Shown: piece by piece, positions 1-13,147 of the stretch
Numbering within the stretch: position 1 is the first letter of the stretch
Layout of the letters: every line of letters begins with the position of its first letter
Assembly: GCA_943735955.1 (NCBI GenBank)
Contig: OX030958.1
Coordinates: 4,859,331-4,923,330, forward strand
From: Piscicola geometra
Taxonomy: Eukaryota > Annelida > Clitellata > Hirudinida > Piscicolidae
Direction of reading: 5' to 3'
Length of the DNA: 64,000 nucleotides
Notes under the pieces: model-generated
What the model was told of the DNA's origin: nothing
Seen by the model: the letters and a program-made list of their open reading frames with translations, nothing else
The model's database searches: none
Position numbers and translations under genes: made by a program

Positions 1-795
1 ATTGTCAAAAGTAAGTATCTGTATATCCTCAATCGAACTCGAATTATTAAGTTTGGGTTCGATTCTCATCTTTATTAGATATCTATTAGTTATTGTGGTT
101 GATTGATTTATGGGTGTCATTAGACTAATTGTTCGAATGACATGTACGAGCATTTGGAATTCTAGATATCCTAGCTTAGATAAACAGTGTATATGAATCG
201 AAAGCCCGAGAATATTTGGCTTCCATCATTCATTCAAAAATAAATGCAGGCGTATCTTGAAGAGCCTATAATCAACAAAACATTCAATATTTTTGCGTAT
301 TGGCATTGCAGTCAATATTCATGTCTTGAGCCTGCTGCTCGAAAATACTTATCTGCACCCCCAACAAGTGTGGCTAGCGAGCAACTATTCAGTTCTGCAG
401 GGCAAATATACGTAGATCGTCGCAGCAACCTTCTTGGTGAAAATGTTTAAAAACAGTTATTTCTTGCTTACAATATTCGTTTGTTTGGATTTAATTATTT
501 AACAGAAATTGTCATCGTTCAATACTGTTTTTTGATTTTAATAAACAATTACTTATGCAGACCATTTTTGTTGTTGAACAACTTTTATTTTTTGGCTTAA
601 AATATACGCTTGTTTGGATTTGTCATCGTTAAATACTATTTTTACGTTTTAATTTAAAGTTGGAAAAATGTCGGTTTCGGCCGAAAATTAAATTTCAATT
701 TCGGCATAATTTCGGTTTCGGCCGAAATGGGATTTTAATTTCGGTCTTATTTCGGTTTCGGCCGAAATAAAAATATCTGTTTCGGTCGGTCTCTA
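1..795 (+). mobile_element. 3' part of a hAT-family DNA transposon (remnant)
   Basis: Codons at 244-450 encode a segment with SAPPTSVASEQLFSSAG followed by DRRSNL, which is the C-terminal dimerisation region of hAT transposases. An in-frame stop lies directly before the Met, so no upstream coding part is visible. Downstream, 661-790 carries several copies of a tttcggccgaaat-type motif, a subterminal repeat. The sequence ends in ctgtttcggtcggtctcta at 777-795, which fits a hAT terminal inverted repeat beginning TAGAGACCGAC. No matching left end or 8-bp duplication is present, so the element is either truncated or starts before the window. The next 8 bases would be agtacaat if a target duplication exists. 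Confidence 0.75.
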
Positions 796-1706
<911 letters not shown>

Positions 1707-4700
1707 GCATCTTTCATCTCATTAGTTATTTATCTAGGCCAAATTCAATCGGTCTAGTCTCCCTGAACCTATCAGGACTACCTTTGACCTACAAAAGCAT
1801 CAGTTCATTGGCTGACTGTCTGCAGAGTAATGAGGTCATTCGGGACAAGTTGAGGCACTTGGACCTCTCTGGCATCGCCATGAAGGGCGAAGAGAACATT
1901 GTGAGTAGTAGTTGTTGATCTGTTGCATGCTCTCATAATAAGACTAATTGTTCTTATCATATTAATTAACAATACCACCACCGCCGGTAATGAAAAGATA
2001 ATTATCTTAATTATAATTGAAGCATCTCAAATGATGCTTAAATCATAATTCTTCTTTTCAAATCAAGACACACTCCATCACAGAGTCTTCATTCGTTCCT
2101 GGCTCAGTCAAACCACCTCAGTTCCCTCAACCTCGCCAACACTGAGTACCCACTAGAAAACGTCAGTGACTTTCATTTCTGTAATATATGCAGAATATAT
2201 TTCAGATGTTTATATGTACATTTTATAAATATCTTATTAATTAAAAAATTATTTACTAATCATCCAAACCATTTACAACCAATTAACTACCATACAATCA
2301 ACCAACATCTCCAACAATCTAACCTCCCATCATACAAACCACCTACCCCCCCCCCCCCCCCCCCAAACACCATCAACACAGTTCTTCGCAGCTGCTTTGC
2401 GGGGTTGTTCACAGCACTTGGAGCGCCTGGACGTGAGCGGATGCATGCACAGCAGGAAGGGCAGAGACAGCACGCCTGCTTCTTGGAAACAGTTCTTCTC
2501 TTCCATGTGTTCGCTCACCTACGTCGACTTCTCCAACACCAAACTACCCTCCTCCGCTTTCTTGTATGTTGGGTCATTTTTTTCGTTGCGTGGAATTTAA
2601 AGTAATTTTTTGTTTAAGTATTTATTATTTATTTATTTTTATATTAATGTTCATTTATTTCAATTTTTTAAATAGTTAATTTGATTGATAATAATTTAAT
2701 AATGTTTATTTATTTCATTCTTTATCAATGGTAAATTTGAGTTATATTAATTCAATATTAGTTATTTATTCCCATCTTCTCCACCACTTCCCACCACCAT
2801 TGCAGGCACGTCTTGGAAGGGCTGGAGGGCAATAGCGTACTGACGAGCGTGACCTTGAACCTGAGTGGCTGTCAGCTCAGCCAATCAGGCAACATCTCGC
2901 ACGTCTTCCACCAATCGCTGCCCTCCATTTCGAAACTGAAGCACCTTGACCTCAGTGATAACGGTTCGTGTTTGCAACATCCCATCCCATCAAATTGAAA
3001 CCCACTTTGAAATGTAACTCTTCAACAATTGCATTTTCTTCATCTTCATCACCACTACTACCATGACCACGCAGGACTAGACCACTTATTGGTGGGGGTG
3101 TTCAGGGCTCTGGCTGCCAACAAACACCTCAAGGAACTCTCTATAGGCAGGAACATTCAGAACGCTAAAGCCAAGTGACGATCAATACACCCCTCATTCT
3201 CAATCCATTGTATTGCACCACCTTACAATTATTTCTGCAATCATTTCTGCTACATCAGAATCCAAATGATCGGCAATCATTCCACTAATCCTTCAATCTC
3301 CTCAATGGCCTTGCACCCCTCCATGCAGAGTGGTCACCAACATAGTCGAGGCGATGGTCGCCATGCTGCAGCACCAGCAAAACGTATGCATGCGCCGTTC
3401 TCCTCCTCGTTCTTGTCGCCATCTTCTTGCATTGCTCAGCGTGCTTAATGGAGATTTTCAACCATTTGTTTAATAGAATTTTTTTTCTAAAAATTATTAA
3501 AAAATCTATTTTTCTTTTTTTTAATTACTTTTTTCTCCCACCCTATTTCAAATGTTTTTTCCATTCCTATTTTAAATCTTTTTTCCAATCTTTTTTTTTA
3601 TCTTTTTGAAAATTCTTTTTCTTTCTTTTTCCATTGCAACCTTCCCTCCCTCTCCCTCCACACACCCAGGGTTTAGAGCGCTTGTGGGTCGACGGCTGGA
3701 GACTGCGGCAGGACAGCATCCTCCTGGTCAACTCTCTAGTCACCAATAACAAGCTCAAGTACCTGGATATCAGGTGGTTGAGTGGTGGTGGTTGGGTGGT
3801 GGTTGGGTGGTTGGGTGGTAGTGGTTGGGTGGTGGTGGTTGGGTGGTGGAAGTGGTTGGGGAAGTGGTTGGGTGGTGGAGGTTGGGTGGTGGTTGGGTGG
3901 TGGTGGGTAGTTGGGTGGGTGGTGGTGGTAGTTGGGTGGTGGTGGTTGGGTGGTGGTGGTTGGGTGGTAGTGGTGGTAGTTGGGTGGTGGTGGTTGGGTG
4001 GTGGTGGTTGAGTAGTGGTGGTTGGGTGGTGGTGGTTGGGTGGTGGTGGTTGAGTAGTAGTGGTTGGGTGGTGGTGGTTGGGTGGTGGTGAGTAGTTGGG
4101 TGGTGGAGGTGGTTGGGTGGTAGTTGAGTGTGGAGGTTGAAAAAATGGTAGGTGATGTGGTGGTTGAAGAGGCTGAGGAGGTGGTGGGTGAGGTGCTTGA
4201 GGGTAGGCGAAAAGTAGTAGTGTGCATGGAAAAGGGTGGAGAGGTCAAGAAAATTATAATTTTTTAATAGTCAAATAATGTTTGAGATATTTTTTTCAAA
4301 ATTAAAGTTTTAAAAAGTTTTGAATGTCAAGGTAACAATGAAATCCTATTAATTATAACCACAAAACTACTTTCCACCAACAAACCCTCCCACGAAAAAC
4401 TAACCCTCTTCCAAATCTCAACCCACCCACCCACCCACCTCGAACCAGCGGCAATCAAATGGGTGATGGTGGCATGAAGATGCTGTGTAAGGCTCTGTTG
4501 CTGAACAGGAGTCTGGTCACGTTGGTGGTGGACAATAACCAGGTGGGTATGTCTGGAATGGGTCATCTCGCCTCGGCCCTTGAAAGGTGGGAGGGTGCTG
4601 GGGGGTGTTTGGAGGGAGGGGGCTTGAGAGGTAATTGGGCGAAGTTGAAGTGTGTTGATTAACACAAATGTTTTGGTTCAAATTGTTTAGAATGAAGGAT

Positions 4701-7478
4701 AGTAAAAACTATTTTTTATTGAGAAAAAATTGCTACCGCCGTATTTAAAATGTTTCAAATTAGAATAATTTTTAAAAATAATTTTTATTATTATTATTTT
4801 TTTTAATCGACAACAACAAAAATGACGTCAGGAACACGACGCTGCAGTTCATTCCCGTCCCCCTGAACGACATGCTCGTGACGTCACGAACCTCCCTCGA
4901 GAGGCTCGAAAAGCTCTGGCGCAAGGTGCCACTTTAATAATATGTTAATTATATGATTATATTTAGTTATAATTTCTTATTTTTACTTGTAATTATATTT
5001 AATTTTAATTTCGTATTGATGATTATATGAATATATTTAATTTGAATTTTTTTATTTTTTATAATATGATTGTATTTAATTTCAATTTTAATAATATTTT
5101 ATTGAATATAATTATATTCTTTAAAATGTCTTCAAAAAATTGTTTTTGAACCATCTCTCCACCACCCATCATCACTCCACCACCCATCATCATCACCACC
5201 ACCATCATCATCACCACCACCACCATCATCATCACCACCACCACCATCACCAGCACCAGCACCACCACCACCATCATCTCAGATAGAAGCGAGTCTGCAA
5301 AGGAATGGGATGGAAGGCTCCAGCAGCCAACACTACAGGCAAGACTTCGCCCTGGAACAGTGGACGTCTAACAGTCTGGAGAATGATGTTGGTGGTGGGA
5401 GGGGGGGGGGAAGGTGGGTGATTGTGATATTGGTTTTAGTTGTGGGGGGCGGGAGGTGTGATGTTGGTGCGGGTGGTGATGGGGAGTCGTTTGGGTTTTG
5501 GTTGTGTCGATTGTGATGGTGGTGGTTGTGATGTTGGTGGTTGTGATGGTGGTTATTTCGGTGTTTTTGATGTTGGTTCAAGTTGTTGTAGTATGTTTTG
5601 AATAACGATTAAAAAGGATGGTGATAGGGAGAAGGGTGCCTAGGAAAGTGTCTGATGGTGCAGAAGCGTACAGAAAATAAAGTTTCATATTCATTTTCAA
5701 AAAATACAATCCACGAATCATCCTTCGCGCCATTAATTCACGCAAACTTTCAAACACCACCCTCCACCTCCATGCAGGCGATGGGTGACAGACTGGTGGA
5801 GTTGTCTGCGGTGATCGAGCAGGTGGACAGTCTGAAGCTGAAGTGGAGGAGTAGCGATGGGGCCGACGAAAGCTTCGATGAGCACTTTGGCGCCTTCAAC
5901 GCCTGCAAGAGGGCCTTCCTCGAAGCGAAGCAGATCAGGAAGGTGTCTTGGTGGCTTGGTGGCTGTACTGCTGGAATGTGGTTTTGTATTTATCTTTTTT
6001 TATTGTATTAATATGAAGTAGAATAATTTAATTTATTTTGAATTACAGTTTTTTCTGGATACATTTGCCTTCTGCACTGAGAGAGAGGAGGATGACATGA
6101 AGTTCGTCCAACAACTCAGCTCCACGGTCCACAAGTACATCGAGGTGTTCGCTCTTTATCGAATTAATTAAGATTTAATTGTTTCTATTTAAATATTATT
6201 ACAAAGTTTAATTTTTCCAATTTAAATATTATTTAAAAATTTATTTTCTACAATTTAAATATGATTACAAAATTCAATTTTAAAAATTATATTTTTTAAT
6301 TAAATGAAGAATAAAGAATAATTTAGATTAATTCCTGTAGTGGCTGACAGAGGAATTTGACGATAAAGTAAAGCAAGACTTCGCGACCACTCTAGCCGTC
6401 AACGTGACTGCATTCTAAATGCCTTTTAGTACTTGAATAATAAAAATTGTAAAAACTTTTTTATTAATTAAAAAAAAAAATTTTAATTACGATGATTCCA
6501 CGGTTAAATATCACATATTCCGTTTTGACTAAATCAATTTTATTTCCACGCATTGATTTAAAGCCAAAAGTTCCACACATCCCTAACACAGAGCGCAGAC
6601 GAACTTCCTAAGGCGGGACTAACAAAAGAAGAAGTCACCCACATTTGCCTTAAAATCGAGGCTCTCCTCCGTTCACAAGTTAACGCTTTCAAGCACAGCG
6701 TTCTGCTAGACAGGTGCTATGGCTTCAACGAACTGCTCATCAATAGTGTGCCCTTCTCGACCGAACAAGCCATTTGCAATGCTGTACGTCAGAGTAGTGG
6801 TGATGATTGCGATGCTTTTGAGCGTGATGGTAATAGTTGTATGGTTCTATTTGCCATTTTTAATAGATATTTGATACATTATTTTTTTAAATACTGTTTT
6901 AATAATTTTTCAAATTGTTTACGTTTCAAAAACGGTCCAAAAACATTTTCCTAGCACTACTTACCATTCCTATTCAAAACCATTTCCGCTAGGGACACCC
7001 TATCCATCCATCCATCCATCCATCCATCCATCCATCCAATCAGAAAAGCGTATGCAGCAAGCTGTCCAATCAGATGGTAGAGGAGGGCATATTGAGGTCA
7101 GAAGATCCCGAGTACCTGAAGTTGAAGAAGATGATTTCGCTTGTGGGCGTGGCGAAGGAAGTGAAGAAGAGGGGTCGAAACCAGGAGGTGGTTGGTGAGA
7201 AGAATGGAGATGGAGATGATGAGGTGAGTGCAGGGTGGATTGGAGTGGTTTGGATGGTGGTGATGTGGTTTTCAATGTTTGAGGTGTTTTTAAGTTTTCA
7301 TATTATATTATTGAGGTATTTTACAAGCACTCTGCCACGCACAAAACAGCCACAACGAAGCAATAGCAACAAGCTCACAAGACCCGTCTCCAACTATGGT
7401 GTGCTTTTGGGATTCAATGAGCTTCAGATATTATTTTTTTTATAATTATCTTAAACTTTTTATTCATTGTATATAAAA

Positions 7479-7511
<33 letters not shown>

Positions 7512-8713
7512 GTATTCTTCCACTCCAATTAAAACCCTTCCAGCTGCTAATTTCGAACTTTCGCTGATGAACTTCTATCCTGAGGACGCTCCAGCCTCTC
7601 CCAAGTCGGTCTACTCCGATGCAATGTCGTCTCCGGTCAGCAAGGCAGCACCTGTCACGCCGACATTCACTCCAGCCACACCAACACCAGCCACACCAGC
7701 AACACCAGCAACACCTGCCACACCTGTCACACCAGCGACACCTGCCACACCAGCAACACCAAAGGTAAGTGGAATTTTTCCAACAACTACTGCGCCAGAG
7801 GTCGCGACGATCGATCTCGATGACTTGAAAGATTCCGCTCCTCGACTGACTCACCTGGCGAAGGACAGACCCCGTCGTGCCAAGAACACAGCACCTTCTG
7901 TTATCATACAGAGGGGGCGGAGTGTCAGCGACGAGTTGGCTACTGACCACCACAAGGCCGCTACGAAGGGCAGAAGGGAGATGAAGGGACTGAGCGAGAA
8001 TGAGGCGTCCAGTGCCATCACTCCGAAGATCGTTCATACGAGGAAGGAGGTGAGCAAGCAAGAAGAAGAGGAAGGTCAAACGCCCTTGCCGGTGATCAGG
8101 AGCAAGAGTAAGGCTCCAGAGCTGCCTTCCACCAGACCCAAGTACACACCCAAGGCATTCAGGACTGAGCCTCCAGAGAACACCGAGACGACTCCCCCCC
8201 AAGCAGCTCCCACGCCCATGCGCAGACAAGTGCTGCCTGCGAGCAAGGGCTTGCTGATGCCGTCGATGGAGGAGTTGAAGGCGAAGAGAAACTCAATGAG
8301 GCACGTGCCGAACGAACTTGGATCGCAGGTTCGAGGCGTTAATTGCTTAGTTACTTTGAGTACTTTTTGCTTTTTTTTGAGAATTAAAATTACTTGATCT
8401 CGATGACAATCTATTTCACAGCCTTGTCTTTCCACTTCTGCTGAAAAAATCAAGCGTTTAACAGGTTAATTTTTGGTTTCGGTTAATTTTCGGTTTTATT
8501 ATAATACTATTATAACAATGCATTGTTAAATAGCTCTTTAAAGTGCGAACCATAAAAATATTTTTCATTGCTACAGATTTCTCTGGTTTGGATGATGATA
8601 GTGAAACGTCTGAGAAAAAAGCGCCAAAAGCTGTGCCCCCACTGCCTCCCAAGCCGTCCAGGATGCACAAGGCAAGTTCGACAGACCTCAAGACCGATGA
8701 TAGTGATGCTTGA
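1707..8713 (+). CDS. CARMIL: CARMIL/LRRC16-type capping-protein regulator (N-terminus missing)
   Basis: Nineteen phase-consistent exons: 1707-1900, 2084-2161, 2382-2563, 2806-2963, 3075-3174, 3329-3383, 3670-3773, 4449-4586, 4832-4925, 5283-5387, 5778-5942, 6049-6144, 6341-6403, 6592-6783, 7044-7223, 7350-7398, 7544-8328, 8422-8464, 8577-8713 (stop). They give about 971 residues. The first nine carry leucine-rich repeats (LVSLNLSG, LKHLDLSDNG, LKELSIGRN, LKYLDI, SGNQMGDGGMKMLCKAL). A helical dimerisation-type region follows (exons 10-15), then a proline/threonine-rich tail. The tail contains LTHLAKDRPRRAKNTAP, which matches the CPI capping-protein-binding consensus LxHxTxxRPK(x6)P except Ala for Thr and Arg for Lys. 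It ends with an SH3-ligand-like VPPLPPKPSR. CARMILs bind actin capping protein and lower its affinity for filament barbed ends; that is family knowledge. The N-terminal PH-like domain and first repeats lie left of the window or were not recognised. The family assignment is firm; the paralogue number is not. Confidence 0.9.
3774..4140 (+). repeat. G/T-rich minisatellite in a CARMIL intron
   Basis: Imperfect tandem copies of ggtggtggttgggtggt fill this stretch right after the exon donor at 3774. The other strand is the matching C/A-rich repeat. The G-run spacing could allow G-quadruplex formation on the coding strand. Confidence 0.85.
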
Positions 8714-9362
8714 ATTGTTGCGTCCCTTCGCTAGTACTTGTATTTCTCTTCCAATTTTTTTGTTTCTACTCTTTGATGGTTTTACAAATATTTTATGCAA
8801 CTTTCATATTTAAAAATCAATATGTTTATTTTTACTGAAATCTTTTTAAATCTATACTTTATAAAGAGCTGTCATTGCAAGAATGTTAACTTTTAGAGCA
8901 CCTTTGCGATATTCTCTATTCTGTTTCACCGATTTTATATCATACAATTTCTATATTTTCCGTTGGCTTTTGATGATAAAAATGTCTATTAGTTAATGTT
9001 TTAATTGCATGTACTTGAAAGTCAACACAACATCCATTCCTTATTCAAATAAATCACGCTTTCAAGTTATACTTTTTAGACATTTTTTGATGGTTTTATT
9101 TATTTAAAAATGCATATTCAGTCAATAAAACTTTTGAGCATAAAATTGTATTATAAATATTGTAATCATACGAATAAACTTCTTGGACTCGAAAGTTAAG
9201 AGTCAATCCAAGACCGTTGAAGTTGAGTTTCTTTCCAATTTATTTAACTACCTCTTTTCCACCGTCTGCTACCTTTCTATGCCTTCGATTCGGATTAGGG
9301 ACAAAATAGACCTTGGACAAAACAGCCATTAACAAAAATATACCTTAACCCTAACTCCGTAT
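8714..9362. other. 3' UTR and spacer after the CARMIL-type gene
   Basis: AT-rich sequence without coding potential. An AATAAA signal at 9048-9053 is a plausible polyadenylation signal for the gene ending at 8713, and an ATAAAA-type signal follows near 9125. Nothing else is visible. Confidence 0.5.
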
Positions 9363-9585
9363 TCATGCCATCTTTTTGGCATTCTTTGTCTTAAAACGGC
9401 CAAATGTCGCAGTCGAGCTCGAGGATTTGAGTCTATGTGGAAGACTATTCCTAAGAGTCCGTGCTGCTACAAAGAAGCTTCTCCACCTACATAATTGAGC
9501 TTTTAGCTTTGTGCGAAGTCTAAGAAGAAGGCACTTGTTGTCATCAACTAGGCATGAAGGAGGAGTGGAGTAAGAAGAAAGTATA
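9363..9585 (-). mobile_element. LINE reverse-transcriptase C-terminal fragment
   Basis: Reading right to left, the translated stretch contains SFFVAARTLRNSLPHRLKS and then FGRFKTKNAKK. This is the pattern at the C-terminus of non-LTR retrotransposon polymerases (an aromatic/Ala stretch, then NSLP, then a Phe-Lys-rich end). Only this tail is present, with no reverse-transcriptase core. It directly abuts the TIR element that begins at about 9586. Confidence 0.55.
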
Positions 9586-10468
9586 AGAGACCGGGGCAAG
9601 GTGACCTGGTTAACGATTTATATCGTTTTGTTATGTTATTTTAAAATATTAGAAAGTTTTTTTTAATGAACTGTTAGAGCATTCATTTTTTGTGATAAAT
9701 ATATCACCATTTATTTTTCAATAAATATAACTAAAGAATAAATTTATTTTTCTACAACCCTACTAAATTTTCCTCTTGCCTCAGAACCGGGGCAAGATGA
9801 CAACACTGAAAAAGTCTAAAGTTTTAATCTTTTGAATATTTTAAATGGTCAAACAAATTTTAACAATGTTCTTACATTTTGAAAATATCAAATAAAATAA
9901 ATCAAGTTTTAATATCATGAAAATAGGATGAAATCTAGACATCTGTGATTATCTATAATTTACAGCATTGGTTCTTAGCGTTAATTTCTTACTTTATAAT
10001 AAATAACTAATTATTAATCAGCACAAAAGCTCCAGTATCATAATCATATTTATTTTTGAAAATTCTGAAAAACGAGTCAAGATGACAAGCATGTCATCTT
10101 GCCCCGACCATCTTGTCCCAAACTGCTTAGTTACAAATTTTCGTTTTTATTGCCATGTATAAAGTCAACTAATTGACAACAATTTATGTTGATAGGTAGT
10201 ATTATAAACAAACTACTAATAAATATGATTTTCAAACGAAGTATGTTACCTATTTGTACAGAAAAGCTTATTTAAACGTGCATAAAAGTTATAACGTGAC
10301 CGCGGGAAAAAATCAAAGCTTCACCACTAAAACTAAAATAGTGATTTCAGCGTTTGCATAAAATTATTTAACGAAAGGGAGGTAGGAGAGCCAGTAGTGT
10401 TCGTTTCATGCTCTTAACTAGTGAAAAACTGAAAAAATAAGACATTCGTCATCTTGCCCCGGTCTCCT
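9586..10468. mobile_element. Non-autonomous TIR DNA transposon (about 0.88 kb)
   Basis: The left end reads agagaccggggcaaggtgac after TA (9584-9585). The right end, read inverted, is aggagaccggggcaagatga before TA (10469-10470). The ends are inverted repeats with one indel and one mismatch, and a TA target duplication is possible. Further copies of the ccggggcaagatgac motif lie inside near 9787 and, inverted, near 10090, and a short palindrome lies at about 10081-10103. There is no transposase-like frame. The TA flanks suggest a Tc1/mariner/pogo-like mobiliser, but this is inference. Confidence 0.6.
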
Positions 10469-10470
10469 TA

Positions 10471-10781
10471 CTTGTCGCCATCTCTGTAACTTGATGCACT
10501 ACGAACTATTTCATTCAAACTTCAAAATTCTAAGTCTTATATGGACTTTTTTTTAGAGAAATGAGACAATACCTCGCGGTTTATATATCGACAATTTCGA
10601 CTTTTCAATATTTGCACAAACGACTTTATCTTATTATAAAGGAATGCTGTTTTTATTTTCTCCCAGTAAATCACTTTTTCTAATTATACATTTTTAACGG
10701 TGCTTTTTAAGTGTTTACAAGCGTTTTCGACGGCTAATGCCAGAGTGTTAAGTTATTATTATGAAATTTAATGTTTTAGAT
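10471..10781 (-). pseudogene. Orphan promoter and start codon of a third PAN-gene copy
   Basis: This stretch resembles the upstream region of the PAN gene at 11.5-13.1 kb (compare 13081-13395): shared cgccatctctg and aacttgatgcacta, the ttcaaaattctaagtcttat block, and agaatgcca/atgccagagtgtt blocks. It has a TATA-like CATATAAG (minus strand, 10543-10536) about 55 nt before ATGGCGAC (ATG 10481-10479), the same spacing as in the intact gene. Coding homology stops after three codons, where the TIR element begins. No PAN exon follows. It is a decapitated gene copy. Confidence 0.65.
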
Positions 10782-11498
10782 GCTTCATTGTTTGGCCATA
10801 CATTTTCAAATCGGATAGAGCCTAATCAGAATATTTCTCCATGCTGATCAAAATCTAATTCATAGCTAAGTTAAATATAAAGCATAGCTAAATTATTTAT
10901 ATTTCAACCTTGAACAAGATTTAATTTTGGTATTATTTTATTTATTTTTAATTCAATAAACAGATTGAAATTATATTAAAATGTAGTGTTCCATTAAATA
11001 TGTAGTTTTCTGAATTTTTATTTGAGTGATCAAACGATTTTTTATTGTTTTATTATTTTTTAAATAAATATTGTTAAAAAGTCAAATTTTAGATTTTTTA
11101 AAAAACATTAGTTATTATAATCAATCACTAGATTAAAAAGTCTCGCTCCCTCCTATGGTGCTGGTTTTGGAAATAAAGCACTCGTTTCAAACAGTCTAAA
11201 AAATCAAAAATAATTGTTTTAATGAATTTATTTCATGAACTTATATTCTAATTGAAAGAAGTTCTCGAGAATGATTCAATAATAATAATTAGAATTTATA
11301 AATGTTTATATTCTTGTAAAGAAGTCAATGATTAGAAGTTCTTTAATTTATAAATTTGTATTTTATATTGTTTTAAGATAAATAAAGTAGGCTATGATTT
11401 AACAAAGAAACTCAATTTACCTTTTTCACAATGACATCAGTTATACCTGGTGAAGTTTTATTTTCAGATAGAAATAAAATATGTTAACAATTCTCCTA
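10782..11498. other. AT-rich spacer downstream of the three-module PAN gene
   Basis: No coding or repeat structure that I recognise. On the minus strand AATAAA (11463-11458) lies about 36 nt after the stop codon of the three-module PAN gene and is its likely polyadenylation signal. Confidence 0.5.
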
Positions 11499-13093
11499 TC
11501 ATTCGTTTTTCCACCCACCTTTGCAGGTGTAATGATCAACCGAATCCACATAGGAAGTTTCAGCATTATGCGTCGTGAGATAACACTTTTGTGTTCGAAG
11601 GTTCCAATCAAATCCGTACAAGCACTCCTTTTCCTTCAGGCATTCTCTCTTGCAATCCTCAACCGACTTGGCGTCCTTTTTTAACTTTCCTCCGAAAATG
11701 CGCGAGTCTTTGAACTTCGTCAATTCACAATCTATTTATGTATATTCAAAATTATTATTAATATAATAAAATAAATTTAATAATTCAAATAAATTTCTAA
11801 GAATGATGTAATTGAAATCAATAAGGATGTTTTATTCCATTAAACAAGCTTGAAGGTTTAAAAAATGTGACCATTTTTAAAGTATTTTTTCAATGAAATA
11901 TTTATACTTAATGAATTGAATTTTGTATAACCTTTTTTCACTTCGATTTCACCTCCACCTGAAGGTTTCAGTTTTCTAATTAATGTTTCTAATTTTCTAA
12001 TTTTATAAGTTTTCTAATTACTTTATAATAAAAGTTTTTAAGGCAAATGATAAAGGCAATTTACTTTTACAACTTTAAAATAAAACAAACTTAAAGAACA
12101 AACCGTTACAAACGTAATGATCAATCTGAGCGTGGCGGATAACACTATCATTCTTGGAGATCCAGCATTTTTGTGTTTTGAGGTTCCAGTCGAATCCTTT
12201 CTTGCAACTTTCTTCCTTCAAACATACTTGTTTGCACTCTTCTACCGACATAACATCCGTTTCTACTTCACCGCCCAGAGTGTGAGAATCTTCTTGTTTC
12301 GTACACTTGAAATCTAAAAATGAAAATGTGAATTCAGCCAATATGATCTTCTAATCCAAAAATGTTATTGGAATTTCTTATCAAAGTGTTTTTTATGTTT
12401 ACTCAAAAAAATGCAAAAATTTTTTTTTAATTTCTTTGATTTTAAAATGTATTGGTGGTTTGTTTAACGAAATTAAAACTAACCTTCTAAAGCAATGATA
12501 TCTTTTGCTTCTGAAATGGTTTTATGAAACAAATATGCCAATTTATACTTGTTTTTACATAAAATAAACAATATTGTGCATACAATTTTAAAAATTTCTT
12601 TGAAAGCTTATTAAACTAAGTTATATTCTTCCGAAAGATAAAGAAAAATAAGGTAAAACAACCAACCAGGGCAATCGTAATGAGAAATTGATTTAACTCT
12701 TGTGTTAACGTCTGCGACCTTGGAGATCCAGCACTGTTGTTTTCTAAAGTCAAAGTCGAATCCGTAAATGCAATCCTTTTCCTCCAGACACTTTTTCTTA
12801 CATTCCTTTGGCGACTTAATGTCTGCCTTCCGCTCTCCTCCATAGGTATGAGCGTCTTTCGTTACAATGCAACCAATCAAGACTGAATGGAAAAGGATGC
12901 TATTAAATGAAATAAAATCAGAGTTGGCAAATGTTTCAATCAAGATTTACAAATTCAACAACATAATAACAACATAATTCTCAAAGCTTTATAGAAAAAG
13001 TAATAGGTAGACTGTAAAGAGAGAGTTTAACTAACATTCAGAGTGGACCACATGGAGGAGGGAGAGAAGCAAGAAGAGGGTAACAGTCGCCAT
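11499..13093 (-). CDS. Secreted protein with three PAN/Apple-like modules
   Basis: Six coding exons on the minus strand: 13036-13093 (start), 12667-12882, 12484-12510, 12104-12313, 11932-11958, 11499-11731 (stop). They give 256 residues. Exon 1 encodes a signal peptide (MATVTLFLLLSLLHVVHS). Three modules of about 70 residues follow. Each has six cysteines with a C-x3-C core, a THT/GGE segment, YGFDWN-type hydrophobics and a final H-Y-x-C, typical of PAN/Apple folds. The two 27-nt exons encode 9-residue linkers (for example GGEIEVKK). All internal junctions are phase 1, so exons are symmetric. PAN modules bind proteins or carbohydrates in secreted proteins, and leech saliva uses some. No specific ligand can be inferred here. 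The family is my best reading; the exon structure is directly supported. Confidence 0.85.
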
Positions 13094-13147
13094 CTCTGCA
13101 ACTTGATGCACTACCAAGTGTTTCATTCGAACCTCAAAATTCTAAGT

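Noticed and set aside
3736..4248. 170-codon Thr/Pro/His frame on the minus strand
   Set aside because: It lies wholly within an intronic minisatellite and exon 7 of the CARMIL-type gene, on the opposite strand.
7507..8229. 240-codon frame antisense to the CARMIL tail
   Set aside because: It is the shadow of the proline-rich exon, whose frame is supported by phase-consistent splicing and the CPI motif.
9363..9599. Signal-peptide exon of the third PAN copy continuing left of the TIR element
   Set aside because: A weak similarity (ttcttctta, cctcc) was tempting, but the frame reads through as a LINE polymerase tail.
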